Assembly (NCBI GenBank): GCA_903907995.1
Contig: CAIVQH010000011.1
Span: 1-64,000 of the forward strand
DNA from: an uncultured Verrucomicrobiota bacterium
Lineage (GTDB): Bacteria; Verrucomicrobiota; Verrucomicrobiia; Limisphaerales; UBA9464
Length of the DNA stretch: 64,000 nt
Direction of reading: 5' to 3'
This document shows positions 45,327 through 53,330 of this stretch, in pieces. The position numbers were made by a program, and so were the translations under genes. The first letter of the stretch is position 1. Each line of letters begins with the position of its first letter. The notes beneath the pieces are model-generated. The model saw nothing but the letters and a program-made list of their open reading frames with translations. It searched no databases and was not told the DNA's origin.

Positions 45327-47132
45327 ATGAACCCGTTCCGTTTCAACGCCTTCTGCCGGATTCTCACCTTCACTGGGGCGCTGCTGGCGGGCTTCGCTGC
45401 CGCCGCGAAATCGCAGGAAGTGCCGAACTTCAACCTGCTCGACCTGCGCGGCCGTAACCACGAACTGCACCGCGCCGAGGGCAAGGCGGTGGTGCTGTTC
45501 TTCACGGGCAATGGCTGTCCGGTCGCGCGGCAGAGCGTGGAGAAGCTGCAGGAACTGCGGGGACATTTTGGCAAGGACGTGACCTTCTGGATCGTGAACA
45601 CCTATGCGGGCGATTCGCTGACCGACTGCATCAAGGAATTCACCGAGTTCGACATGTCGCCGCTCACCTACCTGCGCGATCCCAAGCAGGGCGTGGCCCT
45701 GGCGCTCGGTGTCGAGCGCACGGCCGAGACGGTCGCCATCCGCACGGACGACTGGAAGGTGGTGTATCAGGGTGCGATTGACGACCAGCTCAGCGAAGGC
45801 GCGCAGCGCAAGGACCCGCAGAACAAATTTCTGGAAACGGCGCTGACGGAATTCCTCGCGGGCAAGGCGGTTACCACCGCCCACTCCCAGGCGCATGGCT
45901 GCCGCATCGCCTTTGCGCACGTGGGCGACGAGCAGGGGCAGGTCTCCTATGCCAAGCATGTCGCGCCGCTGCTGCAACAGAAGTGCGTCGAATGCCATCG
46001 CGAGGGCGGCATCGGGCCCTGGCCGATGAGCAGCCATGCCAAGGTGAGCAACTACGCGGCGATGATCGAGGAGGTGCTGCTGACCGGCCAGATGACGCCC
46101 TGGCACGCCGATCCCACCTACGGCCATTGGGCCAACGACCGCTCCATGACCGCCGAGGAGACGCAGACGCTCATCCGCTGGGTGGCCGCCGGCGCGCCGC
46201 GCGGCGATGGGGCCGACCCGCTCGCGGAACCCCTGGCCGCGCTGCCGGACTGGTCGCTCGGCAAACCGGACTTCGTGGTGAAGCTGCCGCAGCCCGAGTC
46301 GGTGCCTGCCACCGGCGTGCTCGATTACCGGCACATCACCGTGGAGCTCCCCACCACCAACGACCTGTGGCTCGCGGCGCTCGACGTGAAGCCGGGCAAC
46401 CGGCGCGTCGTGCACCATGTGATCGTCCGGGCCAAATGGAAGGGCGGTCCGGATGACGGCTCGGGCCGGGGTATCAACATTGTCGGCTGGGCTCCGGGCA
46501 TGTCACTGACCCGGTTTCCTGCGGGCACGGGCAAGTTCATTCCGCACGGGGCGAAGCTCGACCTGGAGATGCATTACACGACCATGGGCACCCCGCAGAC
46601 CGACCAGACGGAGGTTGCCTTCTATCTGCTGCCCGAGAAGCCGGAGCGCGTGCTCTTCACCCATGCGGCGTTGCAGGATGACCTCAACATTTCGCCGGGC
46701 GCGGACGAGTCGCGTGATGCGGCCATCTACGGCTTCAAGAAACCCGCCACCATTTACACCCTCATGCCGCACATGCACCTGCGGGGAAAATGGATGCGCT
46801 TCGACCTCCTGCAACCGGATGGCAAGCGCGAGACGCTGCTGAATGTGCCCCGCTACGACTTCAACTGGCAGACCGTCTATCACCTCGCCCAACCGCGCCA
46901 CGTGCCGGCGGGCGCTTGGCTGGTGGTCACGGGCGGGTTCGACAATTCTAAGGGCAACCCGGCCAATCCGGAGCCGACCAAGCGTGTCCATTTCGGCCTG
47001 CAATCTTGGGACGAGATGTTCATCGGCTTCCTCGACGTCGCGGATGATCCCGAACCGGCGAAAACCTCCTACGCCACCGGCACGACCTCCAACTCTGCCG
47101 ACACTTCCGCGAACACCGTCGTGCGCCGCTGA
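45327..47132 (+). CDS. Redoxin - cytochrome c - PHM-like copper monooxygenase fusion
   Basis: 601 residues with a signal peptide (about 1-30). An alkyl-hydroperoxide-reductase/thioredoxin-like redoxin comes first, with a single Cys64 (NGCPVAR). A cytochrome c motif follows at Cys220/Cys223/His224 (CVECH). The C-terminal half has the copper ligands of peptidylglycine/dopamine-type monooxygenases: His363-His364 for one copper, and His482, His484 and probably Met564 (SWDEMFIG) for the other. The enzyme would be periplasmic, receiving electrons through the haem and possibly thiol domains. The substrate is unknown. Homologous fusions occur in this superphylum. The ATG at 45327 is chosen because it begins the signal peptide. 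Confidence 0.85.
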   Translation: MNPFRFNAFCRILTFTGALLAGFAAAAKSQEVPNFNLLDLRGRNHELHRAEGKAVVLFFTGNGCPVARQSVEKLQELRGHFGKDVTFWIVNTYAGDSLTDCIKEFTEFDMSPLTYLRDPKQGVALALGVERTAETVAIRTDDWKVVYQGAIDDQLSEGAQRKDPQNKFLETALTEFLAGKAVTTAHSQAHGCRIAFAHVGDEQGQVSYAKHVAPLLQQKCVECHREGGIGPWPMSSHAKVSNYAAMIEEVLLTGQMTPWHADPTYGHWANDRSMTAEETQTLIRWVAAGAPRGDGADPLAEPLAALPDWSLGKPDFVVKLPQPESVPATGVLDYRHITVELPTTNDLWLAALDVKPGNRRVVHHVIVRAKWKGGPDDGSGRGINIVGWAPGMSLTRFPAGTGKFIPHGAKLDLEMHYTTMGTPQTDQTEVAFYLLPEKPERVLFTHAALQDDLNISPGADESRDAAIYGFKKPATIYTLMPHMHLRGKWMRFDLLQPDGKRETLLNVPRYDFNWQTVYHLAQPRHVPAGAWLVVTGGFDNSKGNPANPEPTKRVHFGLQSWDEMFIGFLDVADDPEPAKTSYATGTTSNSADTSANTVVRR

Positions 47133-47197
47133 GGCCCGGTCGGTAAGCGGTTCCACGATATTTCCGTGCTGGGTCACACACCCCGAAAATGTCGGGC

Positions 47198-47227
47198 TTG
47201 ACTTAACAACTACCAAGGTAGTATTAC
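47198..47227 (+). promoter_or_regulatory. Predicted promoter of the BlaI-type gene
   Basis: A -35 box TTGACT (47198-47203) is followed 18 nt later by a -10-like TATTAC (47222-47227). Transcription would start near 47233, which rules out the GTG at 47229 as start codon and favours the ATG at 47241, leaving a very short leader. Confidence 0.55.
47209..47222. promoter_or_regulatory. BlaI-type operator inside the promoter spacer
   Basis: ACTACCAAGGTAGT has 6-bp inverted arms (ACTACC/GGTAGT) separated by two bases. BlaI/MecI repressors bind sequences of the form TACNNNNGTA, and this fits. It lies between the -35 and -10 boxes, so bound repressor would block RNA polymerase. Confidence 0.65.
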
Positions 47228-47240
47228 CGTGGTCGTTCTC

Positions 47241-47627
47241 ATGAAATCCCCCTCTCATCGTCTGGGCGACCTGCAGTTGCGCATCCTGCAGTCGCTCTGG
47301 GCCCGTCCCGACGCCTCGGTTGCCGAGGTCCATGCCGAACTGAAACCGGAGCGCGACCTGGCCCACACCACCATCGCCACGATGCTGCGCAAGATGGAGG
47401 CGCGCGGACTGGTCACGCATCGCGAGGAGGGGCGCAGCTTTCTCTACCGCGCGAAGGTCGCCGCCGACGAGGTCAGTCGCAGCGTGGGTCAGCACCTGGT
47501 CGAGCGGCTCTTCGAGGGCAGTCTGACTGATGCGGTAAGTCATCTGCTCACAACCCGTGAGGTGAGCCGCCAGGAACTCGACGAGCTGGAGAAACTTATC
47601 CAGCAGGCGAAACGGAGGACCAAATGA
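47241..47627 (+). CDS. BlaI/MecI family transcriptional repressor
   Basis: 128 residues. The winged helix-turn-helix of the BlaI/MecI/CopY family is clear (LGDLQLRILQSLW, then AEVHAEL, TTIATMLRKMEARGLVTHREEGRSFLYRA), followed by a helical dimerisation region. Repressors of this family are inactivated when a membrane M56-type protease (BlaR1/MecR1) is activated. Here the next gene, whose ATG overlaps this stop as ATGA, encodes an M56 protease, so the pair is a classical module. The ATG at 47241 is chosen from the position of the predicted promoter; the frame opens a little earlier with GTG. Confidence 0.93.
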   Translation: MKSPSHRLGDLQLRILQSLWARPDASVAEVHAELKPERDLAHTTIATMLRKMEARGLVTHREEGRSFLYRAKVAADEVSRSVGQHLVERLFEGSLTDAVSHLLTTREVSRQELDELEKLIQQAKRRTK

Positions 47628-50600
47628 CCCCGACCCTTTCCTTCTGGCTGCCGTTGCTGGGCCGGTTGGCGACGGAAGCACTGCTGCTGGTCGCGCTGGC
47701 CACGGCGGCGCAACGGTTCATCACGTCGCCCCGCGCGCGGGGTACGCTCTGGCAGGCGGTGCTGCTGGGTGTAGCCCTGGTGTGGCTCGCCGAACTCGGT
47801 GGGGCACGCGGGCAGATCGCGCGCTGGTGGCCGCAGCCGCACGAGCCGCGACAGATGGTGGTCACGCTGGCCGATCCGCCGGCAATCCTGGTGCCGCTTG
47901 CCACCACCGGGTCCGGGTCGGTGACACTTTTTCCCGCGACTGAGGAACCGGCGGCCGAGAAGACGGTCTGGTGGCCGCTCCAGCTGTGGATTGCGGGCTT
48001 GTCGGCGCTGGCTTTCCGGGCACTCGGGCTGCGGCTCTGGCTCGGGTTCGCGGCGCGCCGGCGGGGTCGCGTGACCACTGATGCCCTGTTGCTTGCCCGG
48101 GTGGAAAACCTCAGGCGCCGTGTCGGTTTGCGCCGTGTGCGTGTGCTTACGTGGCCCGGGCTGCGCAGTCCCATCGCGTTCGGGGCCTTGCGCCCGATCA
48201 TTGCGCTACCGGCGGATTTTGCCGGGCGCTTCAGCCCGGAGGCGCAGGACGCGATGCTGGCGCACGAGCTGGCGCACCTGGCGGCCAGTGATCCGTTCTG
48301 GCTCGCGATTGCGGACGCCGTGCTGGCGCTCTCATGGTGGCATCCCGCTGTGTGGTGGGCGCGGCGACAACTGCGGGCGGCGAGCGAGGCGAGCGCGGAC
48401 GAGGCGAGCGCGCTGGTGCCGGGCGGTCGCGTGGCCCTGGCCGAATCGCTGGTCAACTTCGGCCGCGAACTGGCCGCGCCCGGCTGGACGCGCGGTCTGG
48501 GCGTCGCGGGTGACGGCCTGAAATCACAGCTCGCCCGGCGCGTGACAGCGCTGTTGCACCCCGCCGGCGAATGGCGAGCGGTGCGGCCGGCCCCGTTATG
48601 GCTGGCCCGGGGCGCGGCGCTGATCACGACGATGATATTCATGGCCATACCTTGGCCGGGTGCCAGCGGACCGACTTTCGCGGAAGTCCTGCTGGCGGCT
48701 TCCGCTGCTGAACCACCGCCGGCAGGTTTGGCTCCATCCGATTCACCGGCTGAGCCGCCCTCGGCGCAATCCGCAGCCCCCCACCAGCCGGTTCTGGTCA
48801 ATTCTCCTGCGCGGCCGGCACCAAGCTTCCACGCGACGGCAGACAGTTTGGAAAATCCGGCGCACTTGAGCTATGAGGCGGCACCCACCCGGTCCTCATC
48901 CAGCGTGGACCATCCCGGCCTCGCGCTCACTCCGCCTCCCTCCGTGGGATTTCTGCCGGACGCGGATCCGAAATCCCCCCACCGGCAATATGTGGAAACG
49001 GCCCGTCAATTCAGGCTGCAAGGCGAACAGATTGCGGCGTTCAGCGAGCGCATCCGACCGTTCATGCCGGCGGGCGAGACCAATATCCAGGTGGCCCTTT
49101 GCGGATTTTGCGCAGCCAACGGGGTGAAATTTCCGGAGCATGGCTATGATTCCTCGGGCAAGCCCGTCTGGCCCAGCCAGCAGCCGGCCATCTTCTTCGA
49201 CGACCATACGGGCGTGATCCAGATGCGCGCCAACACGGAAGATCTCGACCGGATCGAAAGGGCGATCCAAATGCTCAACCTGCCTTCGGCGCCGACGGCT
49301 AAGCTGCCACCCGGCAAATCGGGGCCGGAAGAGAATCCAACGATGCAGGCGCGTTACCAGTTGGCATTGCAGGCCGTGAAGCAGGCCGATCTGGATGCGG
49401 TCCCCATCTTCGAAAAGTACGGGAAAGACAGTGCCGAAGCCGCCGAGGCGACCGCGCGCTATCAACGGGCCAAGGAAAAGGCCCAACTCCTTAAAACGGC
49501 CAATGACGCGTTCAAGGGATTGGAAGTTCTGGGAAAGTCGTATGAGCCGGTGCAGCCGCAGACGCCGGCGGACGGAACCGGACGGAATGACCTGCTCGCC
49601 AAGGTGGAGGGAACCACGTCCGAGACGACGAACGCAGCGACCCTCTACACCCGCCAATTCAATTTTTCGGGGGAGCAATTGGCGGCGTTCAAGGAACACA
49701 TCCGCCAGTTCCTGCCCGCTGGGGAGACCAATTTCGTGCGGGTCGGCGAGAACGGCCTGACGGCCGCTCAGTTTGGCGCGCGCGTCTTCTGCGTCACGAA
49801 CGGAGTGGACATGCAGATGGGTCTTACTTTGCCGACGCAACAGTCGAATAAGGCCGTGTTTTTCAACGACCGCAGTGGAGTGCTCTTTGTACGGGCCACC
49901 TTGGAGGACCTCGATCGGATTGAGCGGGCCCTCCAAGCGGTGGGCATCCCGCTCGCCGAGGCCGACGAGATTCGCGCCGGCCAGATGAAGACACTGAAGG
50001 CCAGTGAGGCCCGTCTCGCCGAGTTGCGTACGCGCTACCATGACCGGCATCCCAAGGTGCTGGAAGAACTGGCCTCGCAGGCGCAAATACGGGCTTCACT
50101 GCGCAACATGGAACTCAACGGACGAACCGCCGCCACCAATGGTGTATTGACCGGCGCTTCGACGAATTCCCGCCGGCAGGTCGTGCTTGAAATTCAGTTC
50201 GCTGAAGTCACGGAGAGTGGTTCCGACGATCTCGGACTGGACTGGATCTTCGGCCAGTCGCCGACGAACAACCCCGCTTTGCAGAGTGGTCCGGCGACCA
50301 ACCTGCTAACCGAGCCCGGCTCGCCCCACGGGCAGGCCCTGCGGGTCGATCTGCTTCGCACGGTGGGTCAGGCCGCCACCCTGACGGCGGACCAGTACGT
50401 GGCCTTGCGCGAACGTTTGCTAAGCCGGAGCCGCGTGGATTTCCTCGCTGCGCCCAAGGTCATCACGCAGTCCGGCCGGGAGGCGCAGGTCTCGGTTGGC
50501 GACGAAAAAACCATTGTCACCGGCATGCTAGAACAGCCGGCCACGACGACCAACCAGGCCGGGATCCATTATCAGACCGAGAAAGTTACTGTTGGGCCGA

Positions 50601-51004
50601 AGGTGGACATCATCCCTGAATTGGAAGGGACAGAAATTCGGTTGGGCATTGTGGCGACGGTCACGGAATTTCTGGGCTACGACCAGCCAGTCGCATCGCC
50701 CGGGCGCAAGCCGGCGAAAGCGGTGAAAGGCGTGGAGCCATTGCCGCGCATGCGGGTGCGCGCGTTGCATGCTGATTCGGTATCCAAGTCGGGCGAAACG
50801 GTCGCGCTCCGCGGGCCGCTGGTGGCCGATACCGTGCTCACGAAGGACAAAGTGCCGGTGCTGGGGGATATTCCGCTGCTGGGCCGGCTCTTTCGCAGCG
50901 AAGGCCGGATGACGCAGCGCAAGCGGCTCTACGTGTTCATCACCCCGGTGGAGGTCACGGCCACGGGTGAGCGCGTGGAAGCGCAGGCCGTTCCGGGGCG
51001 GTAG
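47624..51004 (+). CDS. M56 (BlaR1-type) metallopeptidase fused to a secretin-like region
   Basis: 1126 residues. The first 350 residues are the BlaR1/M56 membrane part: several spans and the zinc motif H214-E-L-A-H218, with a last span near 331-347. A Pro/Ser/Ala-rich linker (about 350-450) follows. Then come two related modules of about 100 residues (about 458-553 and 674-776), each with ARQF/TRQF at the start, AIFFDD/AVFFND, and LDRIERA at the end, which look like secretin N-domains; a charged helical stretch (about 785-840); and a secretin-type C-terminal domain (about 849-1110) with VPVLGDIPLLGRLF and YVFITP. No penicillin-binding motif is present. Normally secretins sit in the outer membrane and M56 proteins in the inner membrane, so the topology is puzzling. 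Translationally coupled to the BlaI-type gene. Confidence 0.85.
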   Translation: MTPTLSFWLPLLGRLATEALLLVALATAAQRFITSPRARGTLWQAVLLGVALVWLAELGGARGQIARWWPQPHEPRQMVVTLADPPAILVPLATTGSGSVTLFPATEEPAAEKTVWWPLQLWIAGLSALAFRALGLRLWLGFAARRRGRVTTDALLLARVENLRRRVGLRRVRVLTWPGLRSPIAFGALRPIIALPADFAGRFSPEAQDAMLAHELAHLAASDPFWLAIADAVLALSWWHPAVWWARRQLRAASEASADEASALVPGGRVALAESLVNFGRELAAPGWTRGLGVAGDGLKSQLARRVTALLHPAGEWRAVRPAPLWLARGAALITTMIFMAIPWPGASGPTFAEVLLAASAAEPPPAGLAPSDSPAEPPSAQSAAPHQPVLVNSPARPAPSFHATADSLENPAHLSYEAAPTRSSSSVDHPGLALTPPPSVGFLPDADPKSPHRQYVETARQFRLQGEQIAAFSERIRPFMPAGETNIQVALCGFCAANGVKFPEHGYDSSGKPVWPSQQPAIFFDDHTGVIQMRANTEDLDRIERAIQMLNLPSAPTAKLPPGKSGPEENPTMQARYQLALQAVKQADLDAVPIFEKYGKDSAEAAEATARYQRAKEKAQLLKTANDAFKGLEVLGKSYEPVQPQTPADGTGRNDLLAKVEGTTSETTNAATLYTRQFNFSGEQLAAFKEHIRQFLPAGETNFVRVGENGLTAAQFGARVFCVTNGVDMQMGLTLPTQQSNKAVFFNDRSGVLFVRATLEDLDRIERALQAVGIPLAEADEIRAGQMKTLKASEARLAELRTRYHDRHPKVLEELASQAQIRASLRNMELNGRTAATNGVLTGASTNSRRQVVLEIQFAEVTESGSDDLGLDWIFGQSPTNNPALQSGPATNLLTEPGSPHGQALRVDLLRTVGQAATLTADQYVALRERLLSRSRVDFLAAPKVITQSGREAQVSVGDEKTIVTGMLEQPATTTNQAGIHYQTEKVTVGPKVDIIPELEGTEIRLGIVATVTEFLGYDQPVASPGRKPAKAVKGVEPLPRMRVRALHADSVSKSGETVALRGPLVADTVLTKDKVPVLGDIPLLGRLFRSEGRMTQRKRLYVFITPVEVTATGERVEAQAVPGR

Positions 51005-51022
51005 GTGGCTCGGGCCGTGGCC

Positions 51023-51159
51023 GGAGCGCGGGTCTGTGACCCGCAGCAACGCCCCTCTGCCAGAAGGGTGACGGGCAGAATAAGATTAGGATGAGAGGCG
51101 GCGGAGAATGGGCGTGATCCGACATACGCACGCGGCTGCGGGTCACAGACCCGTGCTCC
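51023..51159. repeat. 137-bp palindromic element upstream of panB
   Basis: Terminal arms 51023-51047 and 51135-51159 are inverted copies matching at 24 of 25 bases, each containing the hairpin CGGGTCTGTGACCCG. The interior holds a smaller pair (CGCCCCTC and GAGAGGCG) and a half-site of the GATTA-type hexamers (AATAAGATTAGGATG). It begins 18 nt after the M56-secretin stop and ends 74 nt before the panB start. Confidence 0.75.
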
Positions 51160-51233
51160 GTTTTGACGGATCGGATACCGGTGTCCCTTGTTTGTGGATT
51201 GGACGCCGGGCGATTTCCCGCGAAACTTCGGCC

Positions 51234-52037
51234 GTGAACGTAGCCGGGCTTCCGCAGAAGATCACTGTCCAGTCCCTCGCCAGCATGAAAGGACGCGCCG
51301 CTGTAGCGGCCCTGACCGCCTACGATTTCCCGATGGCGAAGCTGCTCGACGAGGCGGGCATCCCATTTCTGCTGGTCGGCGATTCGCTGGGCATGGTCGT
51401 GCTGGGCTATCCCGACACGACGCACGTGACGATGGAGGACATTCTCCATCACACCCGCGCCGTCGCCCGCGCGAAGCCGAACGCGCTCGTGGGCGCGGAC
51501 CTGCCTTACCGCAGCTACGACACCCCCGAGCAGGCCCTGGCCAATGCCCGCCGGCTCGTCGAGGCCGGTGCGGAGTTTGTGAAGGCGGAAGGCGGACGCG
51601 AAATCCTGCCGCAGATCGAGGCGATCCTCGCCGCCGGAATTCCCTTTTGCGCGCACCTCGGGATGCTGCCCCAGCATGTGGTTGAGGAGGGCGGCAAGTA
51701 TCGCATCAAGGGTCGCGACGAGGCCGGCCGCGCGAAGCTGATCGACGATGCGCTCGCCTTGGAAACGGCCGGCGCCTTTGCCTGCGTGCTCGAGCTGGTG
51801 ACGCCACCGGTCGCGGTGGAAATCACCGAACGCTGCCGGAAGATGCTGACCATCGGCATCGGCAGCGGACCGGGCTGCGATGGGCAGATTCTGGTGACGC
51901 CCGATCTCATCGGCGCATTCCCGTGGTTCACGCCCAAGTTCGTGACGCCCAAGGTACAGACGGGCGAGGCGATACGGGCAGCGGTACGGGAGTGGGCGAG
52001 GGAAGTTTCGAGTGCCGAGTTTCGAGTTGCGAATTGA
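51234..52037 (+). CDS. panB: 3-methyl-2-oxobutanoate hydroxymethyltransferase
   Basis: 267 residues. It makes ketopantoate from 2-oxoisovalerate and methylene-tetrahydrofolate in pantothenate (CoA) synthesis. The TIM-barrel landmarks are present: AALTAYDFPMAKLLDEAG, LLVGDSLGMVVLGY, DLPYRSY, VKAEGG, HLGMLPQ and GIGSGPGCDGQILV, with Mg-binding Asp and catalytic Glu in their usual places. The GTG at 51234 is chosen because the family N-terminus (KITVQSLASMKGR) begins there; the frame stays open upstream only through a repeat. The last ten or so residues are encoded by an inverted repeat. No other pan gene is nearby. Confidence 0.95.
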   Translation: MNVAGLPQKITVQSLASMKGRAAVAALTAYDFPMAKLLDEAGIPFLLVGDSLGMVVLGYPDTTHVTMEDILHHTRAVARAKPNALVGADLPYRSYDTPEQALANARRLVEAGAEFVKAEGGREILPQIEAILAAGIPFCAHLGMLPQHVVEEGGKYRIKGRDEAGRAKLIDDALALETAGAFACVLELVTPPVAVEITERCRKMLTIGIGSGPGCDGQILVTPDLIGAFPWFTPKFVTPKVQTGEAIRAAVREWAREVSSAEFRVAN

Positions 52038-52119
52038 AAAGACGCTGGCAGCGAAACATTTCAGCCGGCCGTTTCCCTCATCTCGGTTGCTGCCTGGATT
52101 CGGAACTCGGCACTCGAAA
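52006..52119. repeat. Inverted repeat providing the panB 3' end
   Basis: Left arm TTTCGAGTGCCGAGTTTCGA (52006-52025) and right arm 52100-52119 are inverted copies at 19 of 20 positions, separated by 74 bases. The left arm encodes the last residues of PanB and is followed by its stop at 52035-52037. The right arm ends 6 nt before the L,D-transpeptidase stop region. Confidence 0.75.
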
Positions 52120-52125
52120 TTCCCC

Positions 52126-53325
52126 TCAAGGCTCGATCCACACCGGGGTGCCGACGCTCACCAGCTGCCGGAGGTACTCGGCATTCCAGTTCGCGAGCCG
52201 GAAACAGCCGTGGCTCTCGGTCCGGCCCACCTGTTCGGGGACGGGCGTTCCGTGCATGCCGTAGCCGGGGCGGTCGAGGCCAATCCAGGCGACGCCCACC
52301 GGATTGTTGGGTCCGGGGGGGATGATGAGCCGGCGGCCCAGTTCGCGCGCCTCTTCAGATTCAGGAAATACCGCCGGGTCGAACGTGTAATTCGGATCCT
52401 TCACCGACACGACGACGTGCAGTTCGCCCACGGGACGCTTTTCCGCGATGTGACCAATGCTGCACGGAAAGTGTGCAAGTAGGGTACCCTTGGCGTCGAA
52501 GGCTCGAATCCAGCGCTGGCCGAGGCTCACGCGGACGAGGCTGGCGCGGCGGGCAGGCGGGAAGACGGCGGCGGGAATGACGAGCTCGGTTCCAGGTTTC
52601 ACGGCGCTCCAATCCACGGATGGGTTCAGCCGGCGAATGAGCGCCGGATGCGCCTGGCTCTGCTCCGCAACCATTTCCAGCACGGTCTCGAAATCGAGGC
52701 GGTCGAGCTGGGATTTCGCGAGCCATGTTTTGGGAACCGGCTGGAGCCGGGCGAGGTCGGCCTCGCTCACGATCCGGTTGGTCAGCGGTTCACGGTCCAG
52801 GTGCAGTTCGCGCAGCGTGTCGTGGTCGATCCAGCCAGTCTGTTCCAGACCGTGCTGCATCTGGAAGGCCCGGAGCGCGGCGGCGGTTTGCGCGCCGCCC
52901 ACGCCGTCGATGGGTCCGGAAGAAATGCCATGGGCCACCAGCGCGATCTGGGCTACGAGGAGGTTGGTCGCGGAAGTCTCGCCCCGGGTCGGCGGGGCCG
53001 GATGGGAGGGCAGCGTGGCGGCGTTGGTACGCGGAGTTTCGGGAGGCGTGGGAGTCGGTGTGGGAACCGCGGGAAGTTTGATCGCAGGCGGATTCGTCGC
53101 CAGCGGCGGCGGCGGAACAACGGAAGGTTGCTCAGTCGTCGGGTTGGTGCGTGGGGCAACGGGTTTCTCGGGTTTAGGCTTGCCTGTGCCGGACGGGTGT
53201 TGCCGGTGCCACAGCCACCACCCAATCCCTGCCAGCAAAACCAGCACCAAAACCCAGCGCAGCCAGCGACCAGGCCCGCCCCGAGAACCGGAGCTGCGGG
53301 GACGCGGGTTTTTGCGGCGGGCCAT
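52126..53325 (-). CDS. L,D-transpeptidase with peptidoglycan-binding-like domain
   Basis: 399 residues. One N-terminal membrane span (about 20-40) follows a basic segment, then a long Pro/Thr-rich linker (about 48-115), a peptidoglycan-binding-type helical domain (about 120-175), a LysM-like segment (about 205-250) and the YkuD catalytic domain. The catalytic motif is HGTPVPEQVGRTESHGC with His372 and nucleophile Cys374. It would sit in the inner membrane with the catalytic part in the periplasm, making 3-3 cross-links or attaching proteins to peptidoglycan. The holin-like gene 5 nt upstream on the same strand may share the transcript. Confidence 0.93.
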   Translation of the reverse strand: MARRKNPRPRSSGSRGGPGRWLRWVLVLVLLAGIGWWLWHRQHPSGTGKPKPEKPVAPRTNPTTEQPSVVPPPPLATNPPAIKLPAVPTPTPTPPETPRTNAATLPSHPAPPTRGETSATNLLVAQIALVAHGISSGPIDGVGGAQTAAALRAFQMQHGLEQTGWIDHDTLRELHLDREPLTNRIVSEADLARLQPVPKTWLAKSQLDRLDFETVLEMVAEQSQAHPALIRRLNPSVDWSAVKPGTELVIPAAVFPPARRASLVRVSLGQRWIRAFDAKGTLLAHFPCSIGHIAEKRPVGELHVVVSVKDPNYTFDPAVFPESEEARELGRRLIIPPGPNNPVGVAWIGLDRPGYGMHGTPVPEQVGRTESHGCFRLANWNAEYLRQLVSVGTPVWIEP

Positions 53326-53330
53326 GGGGA

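Noticed and set aside
51108-51233. An upstream extension of panB to an ATG at 51108
   Set aside because: The added 42 residues come mostly from the 137-bp palindrome and are not part of the PanB fold. The GTG at 51234 fits the family start.
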